The notes: generated by a model not told the origin, from the sequence alone. Counted from the stretch's first letter, positions 14,456 through 23,249 are shown. The stretch is 34,775 nucleotides of DNA from UBA1738 sp045538755 (GCA_045538755.1 JAZQEC010000017.1:1-34775), one strand, 5' to 3'. Numbers and translations are program-made.

Positions 14456-15400
14456 ATGTTAAATACACCAATATGTGAAATGCTTGGAATAAAGCACCCT
14501 ATTCTGCAAGGAGGTATGGCACATATATCTGATGCTCACCTTGCCGCTAGCGTGTCAAATGGTGGTGGACTTGGCATTATTTCTGCTGCGAACGGTAAAG
14601 GGGGTGGGGGTTCGGAGCAGATAGACACAGCACGAAAGCTAACTGATAAGCCCTTTGGCGTAAACATAATGCTTATGGGCGAAAATATTGATGAAATTGC
14701 AAAACTCATTGCAGAAAAGAAGGTAGCAGTTGTTACCACAGGAGCAGGTAATCCTGAAAAATACATACCTATGTGGAAAGAAGCCGGTGTAAAAGTCATT
14801 CCTGTTATAGCATCTTCAGCTTTAGCAAAGCTTGTAGAAAGAAGCGGAGCTGATGCGGTTATAGCAGAAGGCGGTGAATCAGGCGGTCATGTAGGCGAAA
14901 TGACAACTATGGCACTTGTTCCGCAGGTTTGTGATAGCGTGAGCATTCCCGTTATTGCCGCAGGCGGTATCGCTGATGGCAGAGGAATGGCAGCCGCTAT
15001 GATGTTAGGCGGTGTAGGTGTTCAAATTGGAACAAGATTTTTAGTAGCACACGAATGTAATATAAGTCGTGAATATAAAGACAAAATTTTAAAAGCAAAC
15101 GACACGGCAACCATAGTTACGGGAAGAAGATTAGGACATCCCGTAAGAAGTCTTAAGAGTCCGTTTTCAAGAGGATATCAGAAAGCTGAATATACAAGTA
15201 TAAGCGATGAAGAACTTGAAAAGTATGCAGTAGGTTCATTGCGTGCTGCTGTTGTAGATGGTGACAGTAAAAAAGGTTGCTTCTTAGCAGGTCAGATTTC
15301 AGGCTTAGTTAACAAAGAAGAAAATGCTTCGGATATAATAGCAGATATTGTTACTGAAGCTGAAAATATATTGAATGGAGCAAAAAAATGGGTAAAATAG
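14456..15400 (+). CDS. fabK: Enoyl-ACP reductase II (FMN, NADH)
   Basis: This 314-residue TIM-barrel flavoenzyme of the FabK/nitronate-monooxygenase family reduces the enoyl-ACP double bond in elongation. Markers are HPILQGGMAHISD at the N-terminus, AEGGESGGHVG, the flavin-phosphate segment VIAAGGIADGRGMAAAM and the GVQIGTRFL segment. The start at 14456 is chosen for the MLNTPICEMLGI homology and AAGGAG upstream. FabI is not seen, so FabK appears to be the sole reductase here. The last 13 bases overlap fabD. Confidence 0.95.
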   Translation: MLNTPICEMLGIKHPILQGGMAHISDAHLAASVSNGGGLGIISAANGKGGGGSEQIDTARKLTDKPFGVNIMLMGENIDEIAKLIAEKKVAVVTTGAGNPEKYIPMWKEAGVKVIPVIASSALAKLVERSGADAVIAEGGESGGHVGEMTTMALVPQVCDSVSIPVIAAGGIADGRGMAAAMMLGGVGVQIGTRFLVAHECNISREYKDKILKANDTATIVTGRRLGHPVRSLKSPFSRGYQKAEYTSISDEELEKYAVGSLRAAVVDGDSKKGCFLAGQISGLVNKEENASDIIADIVTEAENILNGAKKWVK

Positions 15401-16308
15401 CATTTGTATTTTCAGGACAAGGTTCTCAATACAGCGGTATGGGAAAGTCCTTATACGAAATAGGAACAATAGCAAAGAAACTGTATGGTGATGCAGAAAA
15501 AGAACGTCCCGGCACAATGAAACAGTCATTTGAAGGGACTGACGAAGAATTAAAAATCACAGCAAACACTCAGCCTTGTATGTATCTTGTAGAGCTTTCG
15601 GCAGCTTTGTCGCTTAATGAAAAAGGTATTTATGCAGATGGTGTTGCAGGTTTTTCTCTAGGTGAGATAGGGGCATTGGCTTATGGCGGCAGTTACTCCT
15701 ACCTTGATGGATTTAAAATAGTTTCTTCTCGTGGACAATTTATGAATGAAGCGGCTGATCCTGAAAATGCCGCAATGTGTGCAGTTCTCAAACTAGACAG
15801 CGAAACAGTTACAAAGACTGCGTCAGAGTTTGATAGTTTATATGCGGTAAATTATAACTGTCCCGGACAGACAGTAGTATCAGGTTTAAAGAGCAGTATG
15901 CCTGCCTTCGAGGAAAAGGTAAAAGAACTCGGCGGCAGATGTATTCCACTTGCTGTAAGCGGAGCCTTTCACTCTCCATTTATGAGTGAAGCTGCTGAAA
16001 AATTTGAATCGGAGCTTAAGGCTTATGAAATTACCGAACCTAAAATTCCGGTATATGCAAATCTTACCGCAAAACCATACGAAGATGACATTGCATCAAC
16101 ACTTAAAATGCAGATGCAATCTCCTGTAAAGTGGCAGGAAACAATTGAAAATATGATTGCAGACGGATTTACAGACTTTATTGAAGTCGGTCCCGGTAAA
16201 ACTCTTTGCGGATTGATTAAGAAAATTTCAAAAGAAGTAAATGTATATTCGGTTGAAAATGCAGAAACTCTTTTGGAAACTGTAGAGGCGGTGAAGAATA
16301 ATGCTTAA
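15388..16308 (+). CDS. fabD: Malonyl-CoA:ACP transacylase
   Basis: This 306-residue acyltransferase moves malonyl groups from CoA to ACP. It shows the N-terminal FSGQGSQY, the nucleophile Ser90 in GFSLGEIGAL and the catalytic His195 in SGAFHSPFM. The ATG lies inside the end of fabK and the stop overlaps fabG by 8 bases, so the three genes are translationally coupled. Confidence 0.95.
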   Translation: MGKIAFVFSGQGSQYSGMGKSLYEIGTIAKKLYGDAEKERPGTMKQSFEGTDEELKITANTQPCMYLVELSAALSLNEKGIYADGVAGFSLGEIGALAYGGSYSYLDGFKIVSSRGQFMNEAADPENAAMCAVLKLDSETVTKTASEFDSLYAVNYNCPGQTVVSGLKSSMPAFEEKVKELGGRCIPLAVSGAFHSPFMSEAAEKFESELKAYEITEPKIPVYANLTAKPYEDDIASTLKMQMQSPVKWQETIENMIADGFTDFIEVGPGKTLCGLIKKISKEVNVYSVENAETLLETVEAVKNNA

Positions 16309-17032
16309 TGGAAAAGTTGCTGTTATAACAGGTGCATCACGAGGTATAGGTGCTGCAATTGCAGAGAAATTTTCAAGCCAAGGCGTTAATGTAGCAATAA
16401 TCTATAACGGTAATGAAGATGCCGCAAACGCCGTAAAAGCAAACGCAGAAAAAAACGGCGCTCGCGCAGAAATCTATAAATGCAATGTAGCAAATGCAGA
16501 AGAATGCAAAGAAACTGTAAAGGCTATAACAGAAAGCTTTGGCGGCATAGATATTCTTGTAAATAATGCAGGAATAACCCGTGATAACCTTTTGATATCA
16601 ATGAGTGAAGAAGAATTTGATGATGTTATAAACACAAACTTAAAAGGTTGCTTTAATATGATAAAAGCATGTGGCAGAAACTTCATAAAGAAGAAATACG
16701 GAAAAATCATCAATGTATCCTCCGTGTCTGCTCTGCTCGGAACCGCAGGTCAGGTAAATTATTCTTCTTCAAAAGCAGGTGTCATTGCATTAACAAAAGT
16801 TACAGCAAGAGAATTTGCATCAAAAAATGTTTGTTGTAATGCAATTGCTCCCGGTTTTGTAACTACAGATATGACAAAGGATTTACAGTCAGAAGAATAT
16901 TTGAAATTGATACCACTCAAAAGATTAGGTAAACCTGAAGATGTTGCAAACTTGGCAGCATTTTTAGCTGATGATATTTCTGATTATATTACAGGCGAAG
17001 TTATTCGTATTGACGGCGGTCTTGCCATTTAA
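16301..17032 (+). CDS. fabG: 3-oxoacyl-ACP reductase
   Basis: The 243-residue short-chain dehydrogenase is probably NADPH-dependent and performs the first reduction of each elongation cycle. It has TGASRGIGAAIA at the nucleotide site, LVNNAGITRD, the catalytic Ser141, Tyr154 and Lys158 (in VNYSSSKAG) and the C-terminal ITGEVIRIDGG. It overlaps fabD by 8 bases and ends 16 bases before fabF. Confidence 0.95.
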   Translation: MLNGKVAVITGASRGIGAAIAEKFSSQGVNVAIIYNGNEDAANAVKANAEKNGARAEIYKCNVANAEECKETVKAITESFGGIDILVNNAGITRDNLLISMSEEEFDDVINTNLKGCFNMIKACGRNFIKKKYGKIINVSSVSALLGTAGQVNYSSSKAGVIALTKVTAREFASKNVCCNAIAPGFVTTDMTKDLQSEEYLKLIPLKRLGKPEDVANLAAFLADDISDYITGEVIRIDGGLAI

Positions 17033-17048
17033 TTAAGGAGGTAAATGT

Positions 17049-18278
17049 ATGAAACGAGTTGTAATAACAGGTCTTGGAGCAGTAACACCGGTAGGATGTG
17101 ATGTTCCTACATTTTGGGATAGCTTAAAGACAGGTAAATGCGGAATTGATTACATAACAAAATTTGATACAAGTGAGTATCGTGTAAAGGTTGCTGCAGA
17201 AATAAAAGATTTTGATCCAACTCCATATATGGAAAAGGCAGAAATCAGAAGAAGTGATAAATTTGTGCAATACGCTATAGCTGCTGCAGCACAGGCAGTA
17301 AATGACAGCGGTATAGAGAATAATGTTGCTCCTGAACGCTTTGGCGTTTACTATGGTAGTGGCATAGGTGGTTTTGACACCTTTGTAGATGAACATAATA
17401 ATCTTCTTAATCGTGGTCCGCTTCGTGTATCTCCGCACTTTATTCCAAAGCTTATAACCAATATGGCTTCAGGAAATATTGCTATTAAATTTGGTGCAAA
17501 AGGTCCTTGTATTGCCGTGAGCACAGCGTGTGCTACGGGTACAACAGCAATTGGCGAAGCGTACAGAACAATAAAAGGCGGTTATGCAGATGCAATCATA
17601 GCCGGAGGTGTTGAAGCAAGTATATCTCCTTTGGCTGTAGCTGCTTTTATGAACTGTATGGCACTTTCTGAAAGCGATAACCCTGAAAAAGCATCAATTC
17701 CTTTTGATAAAAACCGAAATGGTTTTGTTATGGGTGAAGGTGCCGGAGCACTCATTGTAGAAGATTACGACCATGCAGTAGCAAGAGGTGCTAAAATTTA
17801 TGCTGAGGTTGTTGGTTACGGAAGCACGTGTGATGCTTTCCATGTAACTGCTCCCGATGATTCTGCTGAAAGCTCATCAAGAGCAATCAGCGATTGCTTG
17901 AAAGAAGCAGGCAAAACATTCGCACCTGATAAGATATACATAAATGCACACGGAACAAGCACGCCGCTTAATGACAAAACCGAAACAAAAGCATTTAAGA
18001 ATGTATTCGGTGATGATGCATACAAGCTTCATATCAGCTCAACTAAGTCAATGACAGGTCACCTTCTCGGTGCTGCAGGTGCGGTTGAGGGAATTGCTGC
18101 AGTGCTTGCACTTGGCGAAAATATTGTACCTCCTACAATCGGGTATCAGGAAAAAGACGAAGAATGTGATTTGAACTATACTCCGAACAAAGCAAATGAA
18201 ACAGAGATTGACCTTGCATTGTCCACTTCTCTCGGATTTGGTGGACACAATGCTTGTGTTGCATTTGCGAAAATCTGA
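17049..18278 (+). CDS. fabF: 3-oxoacyl-ACP synthase II (KAS II)
   Basis: The 409-residue elongation condensing enzyme has the Cys-His-His triad: Cys161 in STACATGTTAIGE, His301 in INAHGTSTPLND and His338 in TGHLLGAAGA. AGGAGGT lies ahead of the ATG. The next gene, fabZ, begins 7 bases after its stop. In many Clostridia accB lies between fabF and fabZ, and there is no room for it here. Confidence 0.95.
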   Translation: MKRVVITGLGAVTPVGCDVPTFWDSLKTGKCGIDYITKFDTSEYRVKVAAEIKDFDPTPYMEKAEIRRSDKFVQYAIAAAAQAVNDSGIENNVAPERFGVYYGSGIGGFDTFVDEHNNLLNRGPLRVSPHFIPKLITNMASGNIAIKFGAKGPCIAVSTACATGTTAIGEAYRTIKGGYADAIIAGGVEASISPLAVAAFMNCMALSESDNPEKASIPFDKNRNGFVMGEGAGALIVEDYDHAVARGAKIYAEVVGYGSTCDAFHVTAPDDSAESSSRAISDCLKEAGKTFAPDKIYINAHGTSTPLNDKTETKAFKNVFGDDAYKLHISSTKSMTGHLLGAAGAVEGIAAVLALGENIVPPTIGYQEKDEECDLNYTPNKANETEIDLALSTSLGFGGHNACVAFAKI

Positions 18279-18285
18279 GGTGCCT

Positions 18286-18714
18286 ATGAATAGAGAAGAA
18301 ATTAAAAATATTTTGCCACACAGAGACAATATGCTTCTTTTGGATGAAGTGGAACTTGTCGATGGTATTGCACACGGGAAAAAGAAGATAACCGGTGATG
18401 AATGGTTTTTGAAAGGTCATTTCCCTGATAACCCTGTTGTTCCGGGAGTAATTCTTTGTGAAATTCTTGCACAATCTGTATGCGTGTGTTTAGATGATGT
18501 TATTGATGAAAGTAAACTCCCGTATTTTACGGGACTTGATAAGGTAAAGTTTAGAAATCCCGTTAAACCGGGCGATATATTTGAAACGGAGTGTGAAATA
18601 ACCAAAGACCGTTCTCCTTTCTATTTTGCAAAAGGATGCGGATATGTTGATGGAAAGCTCTGTGTAAGTGCTGAATTTTCATTTGCAATAGCAAATAAAT
18701 CGGAGGAAAAGTAA
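18286..18714 (+). CDS. fabZ: 3-hydroxyacyl-ACP dehydratase
   Basis: The 142-residue hot-dog fold dehydratase has catalytic His45 and Glu59 in GHFPDNPVVPGVILCEILAQ. The start at 18286 is set by the MNREEIKNILPHRD homology and AGGTG upstream; the frame itself extends back into fabF. Its stop shares a base with the accD ATG (TAATG). Confidence 0.95.
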   Translation: MNREEIKNILPHRDNMLLLDEVELVDGIAHGKKKITGDEWFLKGHFPDNPVVPGVILCEILAQSVCVCLDDVIDESKLPYFTGLDKVKFRNPVKPGDIFETECEITKDRSPFYFAKGCGYVDGKLCVSAEFSFAIANKSEEK

Positions 18715-19526
18715 TGGAATTAAAAAAGATATTTAATTTTCTAAATAAGGATGAAGATATAGCTTGTCCTAAATGTAAAAATACTAATAAACATTCTGTG
18801 TTCTTTAATAATTCTATGATTTGTCCTGAATGCGGAGCATATTTAAGAATGGGCGCAATGGAACGAATTGCTATTGTTACAGACAAGGATAGCTTTGTTG
18901 AATGTGATGGTAATTTAAAAAGCCAAAATCCCATAGATTTCCCTGAATATGATGAAAAAATCAAAAAAGCTGTTAAAGACAGCGGTCTTAACGAAGGTGT
19001 TGTCTGCGGAACAGCTACAATAAACGGATTTCCTTGTGCAATATTCGTTATGGACTCCAAATTTATGATGGGCAGTATGGGAACTGTTGTTGGTGAGAAA
19101 ATAACAAGACTTTTTGAAAAAGCAACAAAGGAACATCTTCCTGTTGTCGGTTTTACTACTTCCGGCGGTGCAAGAATGCAGGAAGGAATTTTTAGCCTTA
19201 TGCAGATGGCAAAGGTTAGCGGAGCCGCAAAGAAACACTCGGATGGCGGTAACTTATATATTACTGTTATTACCGATCCTACAACCGGCGGTGTAACAGC
19301 AAGTTTTGCTATGCAGGGAGATATTATTATCGCTGAACCAAAAGCTTTGATTGGCTTTGCCGGTGCAAGAGTTATTGAACAGACCACAGGAAAAAAACTA
19401 CCTGAAGGATTCCAAAGAGCTGAATTTATGTTGGAGCACGGATTTATTGATATGATTGAGGATAGACAAAGGCTTAAATATACAATCGGAAAACTCCTTG
19501 AGATTCATTCAGCAAATGCTTGTTAA
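18714..19526 (+). CDS. accD: Acetyl-CoA carboxylase carboxyltransferase, beta subunit
   Basis: The 270-residue protein has an N-terminal zinc ribbon (Cys18, Cys21, Cys37, Cys40) followed by a crotonase-like carboxyltransferase domain with SGGARMQEGIFSLMQMAK and PTTGGVTASFAM. With AccA it moves CO2 from biotin to acetyl-CoA to form malonyl-CoA. Translation is coupled to fabZ through the TAATG overlap. Confidence 0.95.
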   Translation: MELKKIFNFLNKDEDIACPKCKNTNKHSVFFNNSMICPECGAYLRMGAMERIAIVTDKDSFVECDGNLKSQNPIDFPEYDEKIKKAVKDSGLNEGVVCGTATINGFPCAIFVMDSKFMMGSMGTVVGEKITRLFEKATKEHLPVVGFTTSGGARMQEGIFSLMQMAKVSGAAKKHSDGGNLYITVITDPTTGGVTASFAMQGDIIIAEPKALIGFAGARVIEQTTGKKLPEGFQRAEFMLEHGFIDMIEDRQRLKYTIGKLLEIHSANAC

Positions 19527-19544
19527 GATTGGATGTGATAATTG

Positions 19545-20345
19545 ATGGAAACAAAAGTTAATGCTTATACAAGAGTTTTAGCAGCAAGAAGCAATGACAG
19601 AAATATGGGTGGATATTACCTTTCAAGAATGATAGATGATTTTGTTGAACTTCACGGCGACCGCAGATTCGGCGATGACAGAGCCATCGTAGGCGGTGTT
19701 GGCATGCTTAACGGCATTCCCGTAACAGCTATTGCGATGGAGCGCGGTGCAACGGTTGAAGAAAGAATTCAAAGACATTTTGGTTGCCCCACACCCGAAG
19801 GATACAGAAAAGCACTCAGACTTATGAAAGAAGCTGAGAAATTTAAAAGACCGATAATCTGCTTTATAGGCAGTCCCGGTGCATATTGCGGAATTGACGC
19901 TGAAGAAAGAGGTCAAGGCGAAGCGATAGCTGAAAATCTTTTTGAAATGATGGGGATTAAAACTCCCATTATTTCCGTTGTAGTTGGCGAAGGTGGTTCA
20001 GGCGGTGCGTTGGCACTCGGTGTTTGTGATACAACTGTAATGCTTGAAAACTCTGTATATTCTGTTATATCACCTGAAGGCTGTGCAAGTATTTTGTGGA
20101 AGGATTCTTCCAAAGCCTCTGATGCGGCAGATGCATTAAAACTTACAGCAGACGATTTATTCTCTTTTGATATAGTGGAAAAAGTAATTGACGAAAAAGA
20201 TAAATCAGCCGAAGAAATTTGTTCTGATTTAAAAAATTATCTTGTAGAAGAATTGAAAAAGAAACAAGTTCTTTCAACAGAACAACTTCTTGAAGATAGA
20301 TATAACAAGTTCAGAAAAATCGGCGCAAACATCTCGGAGGGCTGA
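19545..20345 (+). CDS. accA: Acetyl-CoA carboxylase carboxyltransferase, alpha subunit
   Basis: The 266-residue partner of AccD has motifs LHGDRRFGDD, the oxyanion-region GSPGAYCGIDAEERGQGEAI and VVGEGGSGGALALG. ATG at 19545 is preferred over the TTG directly before it; the ribosome binding site (GGATGTG) is only moderate. Biotin carboxyl carrier protein (accB) and biotin carboxylase (accC), usually in this cluster, are absent, so the complete enzyme must draw these subunits from another locus. Confidence 0.95.
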   Translation: METKVNAYTRVLAARSNDRNMGGYYLSRMIDDFVELHGDRRFGDDRAIVGGVGMLNGIPVTAIAMERGATVEERIQRHFGCPTPEGYRKALRLMKEAEKFKRPIICFIGSPGAYCGIDAEERGQGEAIAENLFEMMGIKTPIISVVVGEGGSGGALALGVCDTTVMLENSVYSVISPEGCASILWKDSSKASDAADALKLTADDLFSFDIVEKVIDEKDKSAEEICSDLKNYLVEELKKKQVLSTEQLLEDRYNKFRKIGANISEG

Positions 20346-20346
20346 T

Positions 20347-21204
20347 ATGGTTAGAATTATTACAGATTCAGCGGCAGATTTTGAGCCGCAAGAATTAGAA
20401 AAATATAATATAACTTGTGTTCCGATGCAAATTTCATTTGATGATAATGAGTATAAGGAAAATGAAAATTTAACAAAAGCACAGTTTTATGAATTGTTGG
20501 AAAAATGCGAGAACTTTCCAAAAACATCACAGCCTACTCCATATGATTTTGAAGTGCTACTTGAAGAATTTATGGAAAATGGCGATGAATGTATAATTAT
20601 TACCATATCATCAGCATTAAGCGGAACCTGTCAAAACGCATTTTTAGTTAAGAACATGCTTGATTACGAAAATTGTTATGTGGTTGACAGCCTTAATGCA
20701 ACGGCAGGACAAAGACTTTTGGTTGATTATGCTGTGAAGCTTCGCAACGAAGGCAAATCTGCAAAAGAGATTTTTGATGCATTGGAAATTGTTAAAACTA
20801 AAATCAAGTTGTATGCTTGCGTTGATACATTAGAGTACCTCCATAAAGGCGGTAGATTGTCAAAAACTGCATATACTGTTGGAACACTTGCTAATATCAA
20901 GCCTGTTATTCGCATTTCCGAAGAAGGTAAAGTAGAAGTATCTTCTAAAGCAATGAGTATGAAAGGTGGTATAAGTACGGTTTCGAAAAAGCTGCAAACA
21001 TATACTCCTGATTTGGATTATCCAATTTATATCGTATATTCTAATAATCGTAAAAACGGAGATTTGTTGGCAGAAGCAGTTCGAAAATTAGGTTTTGAGA
21101 TATTGCCTGAAAACATAATAAATATCGGTGCAACAATCGGTGCACATGTAGGCTCTAATGCTTGCGGCGTTATATTTGTATCAGATTTTCAGGGAGAGAA
21201 ATAA
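20347..21204 (+). CDS. DegV family fatty-acid-binding protein (FakB-like)
   Basis: This 285-residue DegV protein starts RIITDSAADFEP, has the ligand-binding TISSALSGTCQNA segment and the HKGGRLSK motif, and ends in the GATIGAHVGSNACGV block. DegV proteins include FakB, which presents exogenous fatty acids to the FakA kinase. The start at 20347 follows GGAGGG and directly abuts accA. Its place as the last intact gene of the fab operon supports a FakB role, linking uptake of host or dietary fatty acids to de novo synthesis. No fakA is in the window. Confidence 0.85.
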   Translation: MVRIITDSAADFEPQELEKYNITCVPMQISFDDNEYKENENLTKAQFYELLEKCENFPKTSQPTPYDFEVLLEEFMENGDECIIITISSALSGTCQNAFLVKNMLDYENCYVVDSLNATAGQRLLVDYAVKLRNEGKSAKEIFDALEIVKTKIKLYACVDTLEYLHKGGRLSKTAYTVGTLANIKPVIRISEEGKVEVSSKAMSMKGGISTVSKKLQTYTPDLDYPIYIVYSNNRKNGDLLAEAVRKLGFEILPENIINIGATIGAHVGSNACGVIFVSDFQGEK

Positions 21205-21260
21205 TGCAGGGGTACATACATAAAGTAAATTTCTATGACACAGATAAAACGGGTGGTTGA
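21204..21260 (+). pseudogene. 18-codon stump of a hot-dog acyl-CoA thioesterase gene
   Basis: The ATG overlaps the degV stop (TAATG), as for a real operon gene. The peptide MQGYIHKVNFYDTDKTGG matches the N-terminus of YbgC/FadM-type thioesterases, which usually read Y-x-x-x-V-x-F-Y-x-T-D-x-x-G before the catalytic loop. A stop follows directly and no homologous continuation is visible in the next 150 bases or beyond the IS. It is probably a gene cut by deletion or element insertion. The call depends on a short match. Confidence 0.55.
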
Positions 21261-21341
21261 TACATATATTTAAGGAATAGTAATTTAATAATTGTGTAAA
21301 GCCTAAATAAACGTTTAGCTGAAACGCTTGACAAATAAAAT

Positions 21342-21381
21342 AAGCCTCGTTTGAACGAATTTCAAATGGGGCTTCTATTTG
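21342..21381 (+). terminator. Probable terminator of the fab operon
   Basis: AAGCCTCGTTTGA (21342-21354) pairs with TCAAATGGGGCTT (21362-21374), allowing two G-U pairs, followed by CTATTTG. A smaller CGTTT/AAACG hairpin lies just upstream (about 21312-21325). Confidence 0.65.
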
Positions 21382-21410
21382 TTTACTCAGTAATATTTAA
21401 ATATATTAAA

Positions 21411-21457
21411 CGGAAATGAAGTTGAATGATTTCAAACTCGTTTCCGTTTGTTTTTTT
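21411..21457 (+). terminator. Terminator at the left edge of the IS30-type element
   Basis: CGGAAATGAAGTTG pairs, with two mismatches, with CAAACTCGTTTCCG, followed by TTTGTTTTTTT. The same arrangement precedes the deleted copy at 12049. It would shield the transposase from outside transcription. Confidence 0.75.
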
Positions 21458-22927
21458 ATTAACCTAATTTTTGCTTACAACAGAAAATGTAGGAACCCAC
21501 CTGCCTGTGTTTTCGTGTGTTGTATAAATGTATCCACCAAAGATGTATTGGAAAGGAATGTGGCATTTATGTCAGGATATATTACTTTTGAAGAAAGATT
21601 AGAGATTGAGAGTATGATATTTCAAAGATGCTCTTTTGGAGAAATTGCAAAGAAAATTAACAAAGACCGTTCTACTATTTCAAGAGAAATCAGAAGGCAT
21701 TCTGTTATTGAAAAAAGTGGTTACAGCGGTTTCGGTTTTAACGCTTGCGTACATAAAGAAACCTGCAAAATGGGTATGGTGTGCGGAGATAAGTGTGTTA
21801 AAACCTCTTGCAAGTTGTGCAGAACCTGCGGACATTGTAATGACTATTGCCCTAAATTTGCAGAGCAAGTTTGTATCTTAAGAATTAAGCCTCCGTATGT
21901 TTGCAACGGGTGTGATGAAAGGAATAAATGCACTCTTGAAAAAACAGTTTATAGTGCGGTTCAAGCGAATATTATGGCTGAACAAGAAATCTCAAGCTCC
22001 CGTAAAGGAGCATTGTGCGATGAGGCTGAAATAGCAAGGTTAAATGCCTTTGTAACGCCTTTGATTCTGAATGGTCAATCAATCCATCAGATTTTTTGCA
22101 ATAACGCTGACACCCTGATGTGTAGCGAAAAGACACTATATAATTACATTGATGCAGGATTTTTTGATGCAAGAAACATAGACCTTCCAAGAAAGGTTCG
22201 GTATAGACCACGAAGAAAAAAGAAAGAGTTTAAGGTTGATAGAGGTTGCTATATTGGCAGAAGCTACGAAGAATATCAGAAGCTTTTGAACAAAAATACT
22301 GATATTCACCCTGCACAAATGGACTCTGTAATAGGCACTGTAGGCGGTAAAGTGTTGTTAACCATACATTTTCCTCATACGAGCTTTATGATGGGGTTTT
22401 TGAGGGATTTTAACACCTCTCAGTCGGTTATTGACATATTTGAAATGCTGTATGTGAAATTGGGCAGAAAACTGTTTGAAAAGATTTTCCCCGTTATACT
22501 TACAGACAGGGGTTCGGAGTTTTCTAACCCAAGAATGATAGAACTCACAAAAGATGGATTTAGAAGAACAAATATATATTACTGCGATGCCGGATGTCCT
22601 CATCAGAAAGGTTCTATCGAGGTAAACCATGAGCTTATTCGCAGAGTATTGCCTAAAGGTGTTACCTTTGATAATTTAACTCAGGAGAATGTTGATGTTA
22701 TGATGAATCACATTAACTCATATAGCAGACTGAAGCTCGGAAACAAAACTCCTTTTGAAGCCTTTGAGTTTTATTATGGTACAGAAGTTTTTGAAAAGTT
22801 AGGCTACAAACAGGTTGAAAAAAATCAGGTCATAATCAACCCGAAATTACTTAGAAGATAATTAAAATGATACGGTGGATACATTCAATATTAGGTGGGT
22901 TTCAGGGGTAGCATTTTGGTTTACAAT
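21437..22927 (+). mobile_element. IS30-family insertion sequence
   Basis: One transposase gene lies between related ends. Left end about 21472-21536 and right end about 22870-22927 share, in inverted orientation, ACCCACCT and AATGTATCCACC as well as a TTACAA...AAAATG motif at the tips. A second, internally deleted copy lies at 12071-12380. The outer boundary is uncertain, because the similarity between the two copies continues outward into the terminator hairpin. No target duplication was identified by eye. Confidence 0.8.
21569..22861 (+). CDS. IS30-family transposase
   Basis: The 430-residue DDE transposase has an N-terminal helix-turn-helix (FEERLEIESMIFQRCSFGEI, then KKINKDRSTISREIRRHS), a Cys-rich zinc-finger-like region of about 14 Cys (residues 53-125) and a catalytic core with Asp in QMDSVIGT, Asp in ILTDRGSEF and Glu in QKGSIEVNHELIRR. 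The start at 21569 is chosen for GGAAAGG upstream and because homology begins at MSGYITFEERLE; the frame is open for 51 codons before it. It appears intact and so may be active. Confidence 0.92.
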   Translation: MSGYITFEERLEIESMIFQRCSFGEIAKKINKDRSTISREIRRHSVIEKSGYSGFGFNACVHKETCKMGMVCGDKCVKTSCKLCRTCGHCNDYCPKFAEQVCILRIKPPYVCNGCDERNKCTLEKTVYSAVQANIMAEQEISSSRKGALCDEAEIARLNAFVTPLILNGQSIHQIFCNNADTLMCSEKTLYNYIDAGFFDARNIDLPRKVRYRPRRKKKEFKVDRGCYIGRSYEEYQKLLNKNTDIHPAQMDSVIGTVGGKVLLTIHFPHTSFMMGFLRDFNTSQSVIDIFEMLYVKLGRKLFEKIFPVILTDRGSEFSNPRMIELTKDGFRRTNIYYCDAGCPHQKGSIEVNHELIRRVLPKGVTFDNLTQENVDVMMNHINSYSRLKLGNKTPFEAFEFYYGTEVFEKLGYKQVEKNQVIINPKLLRR

Positions 22928-23003
22928 TTTTTTGCCAAAGCAACTATCTCTTATTGGTATGCAAAAATATCTGTTTTTTGAGAAAATAGGTATTGCATCT
23001 CGC

Positions 23004-23132
23004 TTACAAATCGTGCATTTCGTTTACAAAACTTGCATTTTACTTACAAATCGTGCATTTCAGATTACAAACTTGCGTTTCAATTACAAAAGTCGCATTT
23101 CGTTTTACAAATGCGACTTCTCGGATTACAAT
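23004..23132 (+). repeat. Seven-unit array of IS-end-like repeats, period about 20 bp
   Basis: TTACAAA (last unit TTACAAT) recurs at 23004, 23024, 23044, 23065, 23084, 23105 and 23126, a spacing of 19-21 bases. Most units are joined by a TGCATTT or CGCATTT core, for example GTGCATTTCGTTTACAAA. The same order, GCATTTTGGTTTACAA, forms the right tip of both IS copies. The spacing equals about two DNA turns, which would place bound protein on one face. This resembles an iteron-type binding array, not a CRISPR. Confidence 0.75.
23090..23119 (+). repeat. Perfect inverted repeat in the array
   Basis: AAGTCGCATTT (23090-23100) and AAATGCGACTT (23109-23119) flank an 8-base loop. It overlaps units 5 and 6 of the repeat array. 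Confidence 0.75.
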
Positions 23133-23184
23133 TCAGGCCTTTTGTTTTGCAAGAAAAGTCCCTAGTCCCTATATAGCTGTTGTT

Positions 23185-23220
23185 TTAACCAAAAGATTGC
23201 TAACACAAACTTTTAGTTAA
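23185..23220 (+). repeat. Inverted repeat upstream of the defence operon
   Basis: TTAACCAAAAG (23185-23195) and CTTTTAGTTAA (23210-23220) pair with one mismatch. The role is unknown; it may be a weak terminator. Confidence 0.5.
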
Positions 23221-23249
23221 AAAATATTTCACAAAATATGCCTGTCTTA

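Noticed and set aside
18563..19387. Long minus-strand open frame (274 codons) opposite fabZ/accD
   Set aside because: It runs antisense to well-conserved accD, has no ribosome binding site and no recognisable domain. It is a shadow of codon bias in accD.
23004..23132. CRISPR array
   Set aside because: Units are degenerate, with a period of 20 bases and no distinct spacers, and no cas genes are nearby. The units match the IS right end.
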